Shown: positions 36,501 through 43,395, counted from the stretch's first letter. The stretch: 64,000 nt of DNA from Apostichopus japonicus (GCF_037975245.1 NC_092578.1:4034001-4098000); one strand, 5' to 3'. Translations and numbers: made by a program. The notes: generated from the sequence alone by a model not told the origin.

Positions 36501-39261
36501 TGAGCTGCCTATTTGTCTATTATGCAACTCATCACACAGCTAGTAGCCAAATCACTATCAGATCAAGGCAGACATGGCATGGTGTGAACAAATCAACTCT
36601 TCCACACTCACCAGTCTGTTTGCAGGAGAGATCAATTTTCAGTAAGTTGAGGTCAAGAGAGCTGAAAAATGCAACCTATGGTTAATGGACTAATCCTTTT
36701 ATGGTTGATATTAAGGCATCTAGTCACCCTCTTGTAATCTTTGTTCGTAAATTAGACATCTGGTCACCCTCTTGTAATCTTTGTTCATATTAAGGCATCT
36801 GGCCATCCTCTTGTAATCTTTGTTTATAAAGTAGGCATCTGGTCACCCTCTTGTACTCTTTGTTCCTCCCAGGATGATGACAACATCGCCCTGCGAGTCA
36901 TGATGCTGCTGATGGATGAGATGTTTGATCTCCGTCATCGAGACCAGTGGCTGAGGAGGCAGCTAGTCATGCTCTTGAAACAGATCTTCAGAGCGGCGTT
37001 CGGCAGCAAGATTAACACGAGAATCATCGAAGGTGTAGAGGCCCTGACATCGACGGAATCAGTAGCAGACTACATAAAGCAACTCAAGTAGGTTTTGACA
37101 CCAGTAGTCTTGATTAGGTCTCCTTCATGCAGTTCTCACAATCCATTCTGCAACAAGTTTTGACAGTTTGCAGTACCTTCCCAAAGGGAACAACTGTCTT
37201 GTCACTTTTAGTTGCTTAATATTGTTATCTGAATATTGTATGGCAATTTGGTACCATTTGTTGGGGTAACATTTTAAGATTTCATTATTATTTCCCATTC
37301 AAGGACACCACATAGTAACCACAGCCAGATGTGAGGTAGATTTTCAGTTGAACTTCTCAGCTGGTTAATATATTTTCATTTGCTTTTGAGGACATGTTTG
37401 CAATTCTGCCTTTAATCTTGTAGGGTACTGAAGGGGTGTGTTGGAGTGGGTAGAGTTTCTATCCCACCGAGACATGATCGATTGTTGGATACATTAATGG
37501 TCTTGTTTTCTTGCATCTAGAGACCTGACTTTAATAATGGGTACTCTTCAATACTAGTTAATTTACTAGATAATGTCGTTCACTAAGAACATTGTTAGCA
37601 AAATATTAATCACTCTGTACTGAATGAAGCCTTCAAGCCAGTGGCGTAGGAAGGTACTTTTGAGTGGGGGGGCTGAAGACTGATGGCCGGCCTGGGGGAG
37701 GGGTCTAAGGGGAGGGGGTGTCCCCCTGCCCTTTGGATTTTTTGCATTTCCAGGTGGTCTCAGATGCAATTTGGTGCAATATAGCACACTTCAACACCCA
37801 CTCCATTTTGTAAACTTAATTTTGTATTTTCACCTGGCCTTAGATGCAATTTGGTGCTCCAAATGAGATTTTTTTCTCATTTGGAAATGAAAAAGGGGTT
37901 TTCTGACTTGCGGAGCGGGGGGGCGGAATGATACTTCCGCCCCTCCACATTTTTCACTGGGGGGGCTGGCGCCCCCCCCCAGCCCCCCCCGGTTACTACG
38001 CCCTTGCTTCAAGCCATAAATTAGGATAAAAGCAGTGTTTTGGATTGTCGATAGATAATAATTAAACCTGTGCAGTATTTTAACTTGCTTTAAAGGCACA
38101 GTACGTGATGCAAAGCAAACCGTTCAATCATTTCCTCTCGATGTCTCTCAATCCGTAGGGAATCATTTTGGCCGACAGGTATTCTGGCCGAGGAGATGAG
38201 AGATCGGAGTGAAGAGACCAAAATGAGGGCCAGGGTCGTTTCTAAAACCCAACTCTATGGCAGTATACCAGGTAAAGTGCTTATTGGCCAGAGAGATGGT
38301 GAGACTAGACAGACGTGGGATGGGGTGGGAGGGGGGGGAGAGGAAGGAGGTTGTTTTGTTATCCGTTTTCAAAGGGACATCGTCATTATAGCTATTAATT
38401 TGTGACTGGAAGTTGGTTTAAAGATTAGATGAAGGGGGCTGGTTTGAATCCCTTTGTGTTGCATTGTAAGCTCTAACTTATATATAAATGTTCAATCCTA
38501 GCAAGATAGTTTTCAATGGTGAGACTTAACTGTTGCCAGATATGTAAGCACTCAATGCTCATAAAAATACATACATACATACATACATATAAATATATAT
38601 AGATAGAGTAAGGCAAATATGTCACCAAAACAGAACTAGTATTGTTCAATACAAGTGACAAACGCCTACAGTGGAATTACGACCTTCCTTACCGGTTTTG
38701 AACCTCTGTACATACAATCAGCGTCCATAGCCTAGTTGGTTAGGGTGTCCGCGTACAGAGCGGGAGGCCCGGGTTTGAATCCCGGTGAAGGCTGGAAGTT
38801 TTTTCACTTGATTTTCCAACTCATTAAGATTTCAATTTAGAAAAGAGACTGAAGGATCCTCAAAGGAGCGAAACAGACACAAATGTTAGGAAAGCGTGTA
38901 AACGTTGGAAGTAATAACAGTGTAGTAAGAGAGGGGACTCAATGTTGAGGTGTAGAGTTAATCAAGTTGATCTTTTTTTCTCTCTGCTACAGACGAACTC
39001 AAGAACTTCATAGGAACCGAGACCACGCGACGAGGAATGATCAGAACGTTCGACATGCTTCAGATGAGGCAGCTCAACAAACGTCTCATGTTTGTCTTCT
39101 TGGAGGGAATCGTCAAATTGCTCTTTCCCGAAAGCAACTTTGAGAAAAACTTCCAGACACTTCTCTCCCAGTCCTCAAGAATCCGTGCCAAACGAGAGAA
39201 GGATGAAAGAGAGATGGAGGAGCAAAAGGCAGAGAATTCCAATGCCGCAGGTAATAGGTGA
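1171..39261 (+). CDS. SNX13: Sorting nexin 13 (PXA-RGS-PX-nexin C), complete, 21 coding exons
   Basis: Spliced gene; the exons listed separately below total 2,967 nt including the stop, i.e. 988 residues, close to vertebrate SNX13 (about 960). Every donor/acceptor pair keeps phase. Order: hydrophobic hairpin (residues about 6-42) anchoring the protein in membrane; PXA domain (about 97-280, with the family stretch [13 protein letters not shown] at 90-102); RGS-like domain (about 375-515, core [17 protein letters not shown]); acidic/serine-rich linker (about 540-600); PX domain (about 603-715, phosphoinositide motif RRYSEF); nexin-C domain (about 795-930). Known for the family: membrane-contact and endosomal trafficking protein, with an RGS domain reported to act on G-alpha-s. 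SNX14, SNX19 and SNX25 share parts of this layout, but the detailed residue match and intact RGS favour SNX13. The start ATG at 1171 begins just inside an exon; an upstream coding start cannot be fully excluded. Confidence 0.95.
1839..1975. repeat. Perfect 30-bp inverted repeat (stem-loop, MITE-like)
   Basis: Positions 1839-1868 (begins AATGCAAAATACACTG) are the exact reverse complement of 1946-1975, separated by 77 nt. Outside the arms the match fades. This could be the core of a small inverted-repeat element or a transcribed hairpin inside SNX13 intron 1. Confidence 0.85.
2643..3015. mobile_element. hAT-like non-autonomous DNA element
   Basis: The left end TAGTGTTTGCACGGG and the inverted right end (GTGTAAACACTA at 2997-3008) form terminal inverted repeats; further inside, GGGTACTCG-type and GGGTACCCGG-type GC-rich blocks also mirror each other. 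The 8-mer GAGATATC occurs at 2635-2642 directly before the element and again at 3016-3023, consistent with an 8-bp hAT target duplication allowing a few bases of slack at the right end. No transposase frame. Confidence 0.55.
4769..4940. repeat. 15-bp tandem repeat (GGGTCATACTTCAGT)
   Basis: About ten copies of a 15-nt unit with point changes. Because 15 is a multiple of three the array stays open in several frames, which explains two spurious open frames here. Confidence 0.95.
6125..6233 (+). CDS. SNX13: SNX13 coding exon 2 (residues 36-72)
   Basis: Acceptor CTTTGTAG before 6125, donor GTAAAA at 6234. It completes the hydrophobic hairpin (LLILLY) and adds a polar linker leading to the PXA domain. 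Weakly conserved in sequence, but phase and position fit. Confidence 0.85.
6234..7817 (+). other. SNX13 intron 2
   Basis: Contains a duplicated GTACTGTGTGATGGG segment (about 6326 and 6398), a short hairpin with CTGTGGGTGT/ACACCCACAG arms near 6520-6560, and MITE copy 1 near its 3' end. Otherwise nothing recognised. Confidence 0.75.
7353..7716 (-). mobile_element. TTAA-flanked MITE, copy 1 (reverse orientation)
   Basis: A 364-bp element bounded by TTAA at both ends. Termini are TTAAAGGGTGTGAAGACTCG and the inverse of TTAAAGGCATTGAAGACTCG. It matches the copies at 17089, 23017 and 41714 almost throughout. Non-coding. It lies about 100 bp upstream of SNX13 exon 3. Confidence 0.9.
7818..7907 (+). 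CDS. SNX13: SNX13 coding exon 3 (residues 73-102), start of PXA
   Basis: Acceptor TTTTCCTCAG, donor GTGAGA. Exactly 30 codons (phase 0-0). It carries VFEEMKCE and [16 protein letters not shown], the most recognisable SNX13 motif at the entrance of PXA. Confidence 0.95.
8486..8640. repeat. Dispersed repeat, related to 60064-60162
   Basis: Shares CTAACC(A/G)TAATAGTAATTACCGA and GTGACTCCATAGTTTTCCC with the copy in the zinc-finger gene intron at 60064-60162, in the same order; the copies differ by an internal deletion. Family unknown. Confidence 0.7.
10725..11515. repeat. 25-bp minisatellite, about 0.8 kb
   Basis: Some thirty degenerate copies of GAAACAGGGACACTGAAAACAGTAT, with higher-order variants where GGAACAGT or GGGACA is missing. 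The long open frames on the minus strand here (rich in repeated Phe-Ser-Val-Ser) are products of the array. Confidence 0.96.
14819..15010. repeat. Dispersed repeat, copy A (pair with 42306-42512)
   Basis: Shares with 42306-42512 the blocks CACCCAGTT.GACAATTTT, CTATACTGTAGTGTT, GAATATCAT.TTTCTATCAG and GAGAGGTATTAGCATTAGGA, in the same order. About 200 bp, non-coding, family unknown. Confidence 0.8.
15944..16470. mobile_element. TTAA-bounded inverted-repeat element (527 bp)
   Basis: Left end TTAAAGGTCTATGGACACCTA, right end the inverse of TTAAAGTACTACGGACACCTA; both ends carry TTAA. The body is AT-rich and non-coding. The TTAA boundaries recall the 360-bp MITE family here, but the interior is different, so this is a separate family. 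Confidence 0.65.
17089..17462 (+). mobile_element. TTAA-flanked MITE, copy 2
   Basis: A 374-bp copy of the 360-bp family. The left TTAA is mutated to TTCA; the right TTAA is intact. It differs from copy 3 mainly by point changes and short indels such as an added ACAGT. Open frames on both strands reflect chance. Confidence 0.88.
18204..18325 (+). CDS. SNX13: SNX13 coding exon 4 (residues 103-143), PXA
   Basis: Acceptor TTTGTTTCTTCCAG, donor GTGAAA. It contains [13 protein letters not shown], the conserved DY..WY segment of PXA domains. The preceding intron, about 10.3 kb, is the largest of the gene. Confidence 0.95.
18326..21328 (+). other. SNX13 intron 4
   Basis: A local GATCCCG.CAGGAT(T/C)CTGATC triplication occurs at about 18510-18560, G-runs at 19860 and 20210-20310, and a CATT/CATC tetranucleotide tract before exon 5. 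Nothing coding seen. Confidence 0.7.
21108..21290. repeat. CTTT/CATT/CATC tetranucleotide microsatellite
   Basis: Interrupted tetranucleotide tract ending about 40 bp before the exon 5 acceptor, so it may lie across the branch-point region of SNX13 intron 4. Confidence 0.9.
21329..21447 (+). CDS. SNX13: SNX13 coding exon 5 (residues 143-182), PXA
   Basis: Acceptor TTTTTGTGGCAG, donor GTAAAT. It encodes [18 protein letters not shown] followed by HIRLFHSAQ, the D..F..H.R.F pattern of PXA. A CATT/CATC microsatellite ends about 40 bp upstream of the acceptor. Confidence 0.95.
21448..23470 (+). other. SNX13 intron 5
   Basis: Contains MITE copy 3 at its 3' end. The rest is AT-rich with T-runs; nothing else recognised. 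Confidence 0.75.
23017..23385 (+). mobile_element. TTAA-flanked MITE, copy 3
   Basis: A 369-bp copy with intact TTAA at both ends (CAGTTAAAGGCACTGAAG ... CTTCAAACCCTTTAAACC). It ends only 85 bp before the SNX13 exon 6 acceptor. Confidence 0.9.
23471..23581 (+). CDS. SNX13: SNX13 coding exon 6 (residues 183-219), PXA
   Basis: Acceptor CATATCCAACACTAG, donor GTAAAT. The acidic segment [18 protein letters not shown] matches the EVEVEMEKEVCRD region of vertebrate SNX13. A MITE copy ends 85 bp upstream. Confidence 0.93.
24361..24533 (+). CDS. SNX13: SNX13 coding exon 7 (residues 220-277), end of PXA
   Basis: Acceptor CCCTCTGTTTCTAG, donor GTGAGT. It carries [28 protein letters not shown] and DPDYVNQNI, the C-terminal PXA helices, strongly conserved. 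Confidence 0.96.
25732..25879 (+). CDS. SNX13: SNX13 coding exon 8 (residues 278-326), PXA-RGS linker
   Basis: Acceptor ATAAATTGCAG, donor GTAAAG, phase 1 out. It encodes [17 protein letters not shown], equivalent to the helix just after PXA. Confidence 0.9.
26557..26666 (+). CDS. SNX13: SNX13 coding exon 9 (residues 327-363), linker helix
   Basis: Acceptor CTTGTTCACACAG, donor GTGAGT. It encodes [17 protein letters not shown], a helix conserved between PXA and RGS (vertebrate form has QINSLLFVKKVC). Confidence 0.93.
26667..28055 (+). other. SNX13 intron 9
   Basis: Contains the long TA dinucleotide tract at 27416-27572. Otherwise non-coding. Confidence 0.75.
27416..27572. repeat. (TA)n microsatellite
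   Basis: About 155 bp of nearly pure TA with a few C, G and A interruptions. Likely length-polymorphic and able to extrude a cruciform. Confidence 0.97.
28056..28149 (+). CDS. SNX13: SNX13 coding exon 10 (residues 364-394), start of RGS
   Basis: Acceptor TTGTTTTTCACAG, donor GTGAGT, phase 1 out. It encodes [16 protein letters not shown], matching the P L . S I L V . . . A . . F F opening of the SNX13 RGS domain. Confidence 0.88.
28448..28756. repeat. Tandem repeat, about 77-91 bp unit, four copies
   Basis: Each unit reads roughly CTTAGGCTTGAACACCTGAC, then CTACCCTGCACATTGTTCAA, then GGTATAGTGAGATTTTCACT; units differ in length by a CCTTTGACC duplication. The fourth copy is decayed. Confidence 0.93.
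29019..29242 (+). CDS. SNX13: SNX13 coding exon 11 (residues 395-469), RGS core
   Basis: Acceptor CTTTCAAATCTCAG, donor GTACGT. It encodes [19 protein letters not shown], the RGS core. The acceptor at 29019 was chosen over an equally phased upstream AG (exon from 28968) because it gives a gap-free match to the family; the longer version would add 17 residues. The middle is serine-rich ([10 protein letters not shown]), then [16 protein letters not shown]. Confidence 0.92.
30296..30400 (+). CDS. SNX13: SNX13 coding exon 12 (residues 470-504), RGS
   Basis: Acceptor TGCATTTTTCTCTAG, donor GTATGA, 35 codons. It encodes the helix region ending VFDEAQQQ that leads into the last RGS helix. Confidence 0.9.
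30705..31011 (+). mobile_element. tRNA-derived SINE
   Basis: The head carries Pol III promoter boxes: A-box-like TGGCCAATTGG at 30713-30723 and B box GGTTCGATTCC at 30757-30767. The body is unrelated to tRNA. The tail has AAGCGCTTTGAGACC and CGCTATATAAAAAG followed by ATTATTATTA, the kind of 3' end common to many marine-invertebrate SINEs. It is not a functional tRNA because the acceptor stem does not pair. Confidence 0.82.
31340..31952. repeat. Degenerate TAATGATAGGTATG array
   Basis: About 600 bp of imperfect 12-14-nt units (TAATGATAGGTATG and variants), ending some 30 bp before the exon 13 acceptor. Minus-strand open frames rich in Tyr/Ile/Thr are by-products. Confidence 0.93.
31983..32156 (+). 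CDS. SNX13: SNX13 coding exon 13 (residues 505-562), RGS end and acidic linker
   Basis: Acceptor TTTTATTTTCAG, donor [23 protein letters not shown] followed by [11 protein letters not shown] is the C-terminal RGS helix; the rest is acidic and histidine/serine-rich, probably disordered. Confidence 0.94.
32843..32963 (+). CDS. SNX13: SNX13 coding exon 14 (residues 563-602), linker
   Basis: Acceptor TATTTTTACAG, donor GTAAGT, phase 1 out. Ser-rich [19 protein letters not shown], comparable to the DDLSNVSSDDSVQ stretch of vertebrate SNX13 before PX. Confidence 0.88.
32985..33500. repeat. GTAC-rich region with an 87-bp tandem repeat
   Basis: From about 33060 to 33320 an 87-bp unit (GTACTCGCTTGAGTACATTT ... 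CACCCTATGTACTAGTAGTG) recurs about 2.7 times; decayed units extend on both sides. 87 is a multiple of three, so the array stays open as a 29-residue repeat, but it sits in an intron with splice sites on both sides. Confidence 0.93.
33635..33882 (+). CDS. SNX13: SNX13 coding exon 15 (residues 603-685), PX domain
   Basis: Acceptor TATTCTCGCAG, donor GTAAAA. It encodes most of the PX domain: [11 protein letters not shown], the phosphoinositide-site motif [11 protein letters not shown], then [20 protein letters not shown]. It is distinctly GC-richer than its introns. Confidence 0.96.
34230..34512. repeat. TTGTTGTATG simple repeat
   Basis: Irregular GTTGTATGTTGT units flanked by ATAATTACATACTT repeats, in SNX13 intron 15. 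Confidence 0.93.
34569..34679 (+). CDS. SNX13: SNX13 coding exon 16 (residues 686-722), PX end
   Basis: Acceptor GTTATCGTAG, donor GTAAGT, 37 codons. [20 protein letters not shown] matches the Y D F L E . . . Y . . G . G . F A R end of PX. Confidence 0.94.
35374..35520 (+). CDS. SNX13: SNX13 coding exon 17 (residues 723-771)
   Basis: Acceptor TTATTTTTAAACAG, donor GTAACC, 49 codons. [19 protein letters not shown] and [12 protein letters not shown] match the family's NPLRNSMRNV...KSLPD segment, an amphipathic helix region. Confidence 0.93.
35706..35762 (+). CDS. SNX13: SNX13 coding exon 18 (residues 772-790)
   Basis: Small 19-codon exon between acceptor TTTACTTTCAG and donor GTGAGT. It fits phase 0-0 and bridges PX and nexin-C, but its sequence ([19 protein letters not shown]) is not conserved enough to prove it by homology; it could be skipped without changing frame. 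Confidence 0.7.
36273..36861. repeat. 40-bp tandem array split by an insertion
   Basis: Units of AGGCATCTGGTCACCCTCTT plus GTAATCTTTGTTTAT occur three times at 36273-36380 and four times at 36715-36861. The gap holds a short inverted-repeat element. The array ends about 10 bp before SNX13 exon 19. Confidence 0.92.
36395..36691. mobile_element. Short inverted-repeat element inside the 40-bp array
   Basis: Left end GGTCCATTAGCTATAGGTTGCA (36395-36416), right end the inverse of TAGTCCATTAACCATAGGTTGCA (to 36692); about 20 of 22 positions pair. Roughly 297 bp, non-coding. Its place in the array makes it a later insertion. Confidence 0.72.
36873..37087 (+). CDS. SNX13: SNX13 coding exon 19 (residues 791-862), nexin-C
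   Basis: Acceptor TTTGTTCCTCCCAG, donor [25 protein letters not shown] and QWLRRQL are diagnostic of the sorting-nexin C-terminal domain. Confidence 0.96.
37639..38006. mobile_element. hAT-family MITE with perfect 8-bp target duplication
   Basis: A 368-bp element with ends CAGTGGCGTAGGAAG and the inverse of CAAGGGCGTAGTAAC, the CAG-GGCGTAG type typical of hAT elements. CTTCAAGC occurs immediately on both sides (37631-37638 and 38007-38014). The interior has G/C runs and no transposase. The intact duplication suggests a fairly recent insertion. Confidence 0.9.
38159..38271 (+). CDS. SNX13: SNX13 coding exon 20 (residues 862-899), nexin-C
   Basis: Acceptor TCAATCCGTAG, donor [19 protein letters not shown] and [11 protein letters not shown] match F W P . 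G I L A E ... M R T R V A G K T K L. Confidence 0.96.
38721..38792 (+). tRNA. tRNA-like sequence (anticodon ACA), probably a relic or SINE head
   Basis: 72 nt fold as a cloverleaf: acceptor arm GCGTCCA/TGAAGGC (5 of 7 pairs), D arm, anticodon stem TCCGC/GCGGG with loop GTACAGA (anticodon ACA, Cys), T arm CCGGG/CCCGG with loop TTTGAAT. Two acceptor mismatches and T in place of the invariant C of the T loop argue against a working tRNA. A T run (38800-38805) could end Pol III transcription. Confidence 0.45.
38993..39261 (+). CDS. SNX13: SNX13 coding exon 21 (residues 900-988), nexin-C end and stop
   Basis: Acceptor [31 protein letters not shown] and [16 protein letters not shown] close the nexin-C domain; a basic/acidic tail follows and the TGA ends at 39261. 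A possible donor (GCAG/GTAATAGG) sits at 39250-39251, just before the stop. Confidence 0.93.
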
Positions 39262-41713
39262 CAAAGGGCCGGTTCGTTGATCCGGGGAGTGTGAACCTTG
39301 ATGGGTACGGGAGGCGTTCACGAACCGAGGAAATCTTATTGTCTTATATTTTTACGGAGCTGAATAATGAAAACATTTTCTAAAGATGCATTTTTTGAAT
39401 GGTTACATCATTTTTGTATAGCCAGGATTTTTGATGAGGGGAGACGAAAAGGAGGATAGTAGAAGGGGAATGAGGGATTTCCTATCCTTTTAGGGAGGCA
39501 AATGAAATTATTTGAGGTCAGCTGCAATCAAATTTGTTGGGCATTTTACCAGATGATACTTAAACTTATGAAAATGTGGTCCTTGTTAAGTAATGCCTCT
39601 TGGGCTGAATTAAATACCATTCCTTATGGCTAAAAGCAACCACTTGCTATTACAAGGAGGCTAAAATATCAGTTAATCATCCATTAGATGGGATTGCAAG
39701 ATAATTTCATAATTTGAAACTACTCTAGTATTGCTTTTTCTCTAGATCACCAAAATGGTTTGTTAGGATTTTATGAACTTGTACATTACTTGCACTCTGA
39801 ATTGGGAAGAGGTTTTTTTTGGATTTGTCGTATCCAGTTATGGTCTTTATATACATTAATGTGCTATTGTCTTCATTTTGGGGGGTGGGGTGAGCGAGAG
39901 GGGAGGGGGGAGGGTATAACCAAGGTAATGATGATTCCATTATGTTTTGTTGTGTTAGGAGTGCTTAAATATGAGATGCATGGTTAGTGCAATATACTGA
40001 ATAATGCAACAATATTAATATTAAAGTAAATATTGCATTTATAAATGATAGTCCGAAGATGTGAACAAGTGTTACATTTAAGTCAGCTGCATGAATCGTA
40101 CGAGGCTTGGTTTGTACCGATCACTAGATTATTTGACATTCATTCAGCAAGTTTTATCAGAAGACAGTTAAAAGAGGTTTCCAAGAATCAAAGTAAAGCT
40201 TTGATGATGATAGGGTACTGATGACATGCCCGATGAAATTACCTTCAATTTAGAGGGGGCTATTTAAGAACTAATATACGATCAAGATGCTTCATCGTGT
40301 CCTTTAAAACACACATACAATTTGGAAGGTCAAGATAGATCCGTCCGGTTGATCTGTGGTATGGATGGTTACCGGGGGTTACCATGGATAGTTAAAGAGA
40401 GGCTCATTATTTGACCTCAGATCTGCTCCCATAATTCCTTACACTCTTTTATTTCTTTTTCGAACTTTTTTGTTTTTATTCTGTTTCTTGTTTTTTGGGG
40501 TTTTAGATGTCTTTGTTCCACACGCCCAGCATAACACCCATATCTGCACAACAACCTGTGTCTGCATATTTTGTAGTTCATGCTGTAAGCCTATATTTTC
40601 AGTACACTATTTGGATTTGAATACATTTACTTATATTTTATGCTCTTTCCCCTTTCCTTCTCATCACCAACATTCCACTCCTATATATAGATCTTAGCTG
40701 TCTACAACTTTTCCCCATAGAAGAGAACTGTTCTAAAATATAACTAATACCACACTATAATAACCACACTAGTAGGTCAGTTTATTCCATTTGATAACCT
40801 TAACACTATGTTATTTAGTTATTAGGTAGGAAGTCTTTTTTTTTTTTGTCTTCATGTTGTTGGCCATTACTAATATTTCTTTTTAATCAGTTGTTTTACT
40901 TAGTTTCAGTTTTTATTATGTTAAAAAGGCAAGGCCCATCAGATCACTGCTATGGTAGTGGCAGAGTCTACTTATGATCTCAAGATTTCATAATTCTTGA
41001 TTAATCATAAATTTTGACAAATCAAATCTTACAGATTTGTTTTTACGAACGATACAATTGCTATCATCAAGACTATTTATTCAGAGAAAAAATGGTGAAT
41101 TTTTAAGAGAAACATGATACATTAAAAGTCGAAAAAGACATCACATTATTGCATATAGTCGTCTGAGAGATTTCATGTCGAAAACTTGGGTACAAGTTAA
41201 TTAAGTTACCAATCTCAAGGGTTTAAATTTGTGCAATATTTAAAAGTTTATTAATTAATATGTCAATTTAATTTTCAATATTTCATTCCAAACTTGAGTT
41301 TTGTTACACATTGCTGAATAAATTAAATAACCTTATAACCAATATGCCCACAGAGCCAATGGGTGTCAGGATTACACTGGGGCAGGATAACTTTTTCTTG
41401 GATGGAAATCAACGTATTTGGATGATCATTTCTTCGTTGTGTTGACAAAAAACATTGACATTTTTATGGAGTGTTTACTAAAGAGATCTCACACTTTCCT
41501 TTACAGAATTTCTTTACAGATCTTGCCTATTAAGTTTTTTGCAACGAACATTTTACCATCACATTTTTGGGGGTTTGTACATGTTTCTCATTCAACTGTA
41601 TATGCAGAATTTTATGATCATTATTTTGATGTAAAATGTGAAGAAAAACAATTTTCGGAAAGTAACTCTCTTGGTTGTCTTATGAATGTGTCATTTGAAT
41701 GTCCAATCGTGTC

Positions 41714-42074
41714 TTAAAGGCATTGAAGACTCGCCCCAAACCGCGTGTGGCCATCTGAAAAAGTTAACTTTCTGTTGATTGCAAGCGACGTTTTGTTTGT
41801 GTCGCTACAAAATGCAGACAGTAATGAACATGATACCTTAATTGTTACCTTTAGCTGGACCTAAGATGTCCATCGTTTGTATACTGTGCTCTGGGTATTG
41901 ACCCCAGCTGTATGTATTGGCTGTACACTAGTGTCTAATTACCGACGGTAGCAAGCTGTGTGTGTATTCTCTGGGATTGATGGTGTCTAACACTTCTGTT
42001 ACACCTTATTCAAAACTAGGTCAAATTACTGGAATTAGACGTTTCTTTTTGCGCGAGTCTTCACACCCTCTTAA
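41714..42074 (+). mobile_element. TTAA-flanked MITE, copy 4
   Basis: A 361-bp copy with TTAA at both ends (GTCTTAAAGGCATTGAAG ... TCTTCACACCCTCTTAATC), in the intergenic region. Confidence 0.9.
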
Positions 42075-42305
42075 TCTTAAATTTTATTTTGCTAGACAAA
42101 GATGCAGAGATGTAAGCTGAGAAAGACTAGAAATGAATGTATTCTTTCATACCATTGTATTTAACTTCCAAACAAATAGCTGCTCCACACATTAATGTGT
42201 TTGCAACTCATCTGTCCAATGATCACAGTCAGTCATGCAGGAAATTTATTATCTACTACTTCTTCAGAAGAAGAACATGTAAAACAAACCATTTGGAGTA
42301 TTTTG

Positions 42306-42512
42306 CTCACCCAGTTGAGACAATTTTCCTATACTGTAGTGTTATGTTCCACTTCAAAGCACTTGTATTGTCAGTACGTAGCAGTATGAATATCATATTT
42401 TCTATCAGATCAAGGTTAAGAACTGTTTGTACTGTCGATACCAGTGCTTTGAAGCATGATATGGCGGACAGTTTAGAGAGGTATTAGCATTAGGAAATTG
42501 TCCCAACTGGCT
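42306..42512. repeat. Dispersed repeat, copy B (pair with 14819-15010)
   Basis: Same block order as copy A, with a 25-bp difference after CTGTAGTGTT. About 230 bp from MITE copy 4. Confidence 0.8.
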
Positions 42513-43395
42513 GATATTGCTACTTAGCTGATGAATAGGCATGAGGTATAACGATATCAACAATGAATAATTCATCCCACACATTTTATTAGCATATATA
42601 CTTCACATGCAAGAGCACTTCTTTGAATTTTGGGGATGTGGATAACTGGTTGCCATGAGTAACGAGTATGAGAAACCTTATGGAGTAGCCTTAGAAACCT
42701 TATCTTGCTACCTAACTGAGGAGAAACCTTATCTTGCTACCTAACTGATGAATAGGCATGAGGGCCAACACTATAAACCATGAATATTCTTAGCAGAATG
42801 TCAAATCCTTTAATAATAAATAATTATCATAAAACATTATTTTTAAAATATGCCATTGCTAAAGATAGACAGCATTTGTGATAGGTACGTTTAACCCAGA
42901 AGCTGTCAATTGAAGTTATCACAAACTATCAACGTACTACAGAAGATGTAACGGAGAGTGAAGTCGGAGGCCGGTTAATTGTACCGCCTTTGGTGAAGAG
43001 GGTTTTGCATCGCTCAAGAACGTTGAGTAAATCGAACAAAAAGTGGAATATTGTTATAAAAGACAACCGGCTATGCAAGGACTATCAATGGATGATATGC
43101 TATCTTCAACAGATTTAATAAGTATTTAAGAGAAATAAATTAGGGCTAGTGAGGATACTGTATCCTCGTCAAAATCATCCACTAATTGAGCTTGTTTCTC
43201 ATGACTAGATTGATATATGCAAAACATTGGGCAAATTGCTATGCAAAGGTTAAGATGTATACCAGTTTCTGTATACTGAAAGTTCTATTTTTCAGAATTT
43301 TACGAAAATTGAAAACACCTGAAAACTGCTTTACAAAATGTGAACATGCTTGGCTTTGACAAGTCTTTAGACATGAAGAAAACAGCACTCCTGAC

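Larger units (their letters stand above)
34680..36872 (+). other. SNX13 introns 16-18
   Basis: Intron 16: nothing recognised. Intron 17 (35521-35705) repeats part of exon 17 (see findings). Intron 18 has a CACA tract at about 36080 and a 40-bp tandem array split by an inserted element. Confidence 0.65.
37088..38992 (+). other. SNX13 introns 19-20
   Basis: Intron 19 holds a hAT MITE (37639-38006). Intron 20 holds a TACA microsatellite (about 38566-38600) and a tRNA-like sequence (38721-38792). Confidence 0.8.

Noticed and set aside
36273..36861. CRISPR-like pattern of repeated units with spacers
   Set aside because: Eukaryotic context; units are head-to-tail with short AT-rich joints, and the one long gap is an inverted-repeat insertion.
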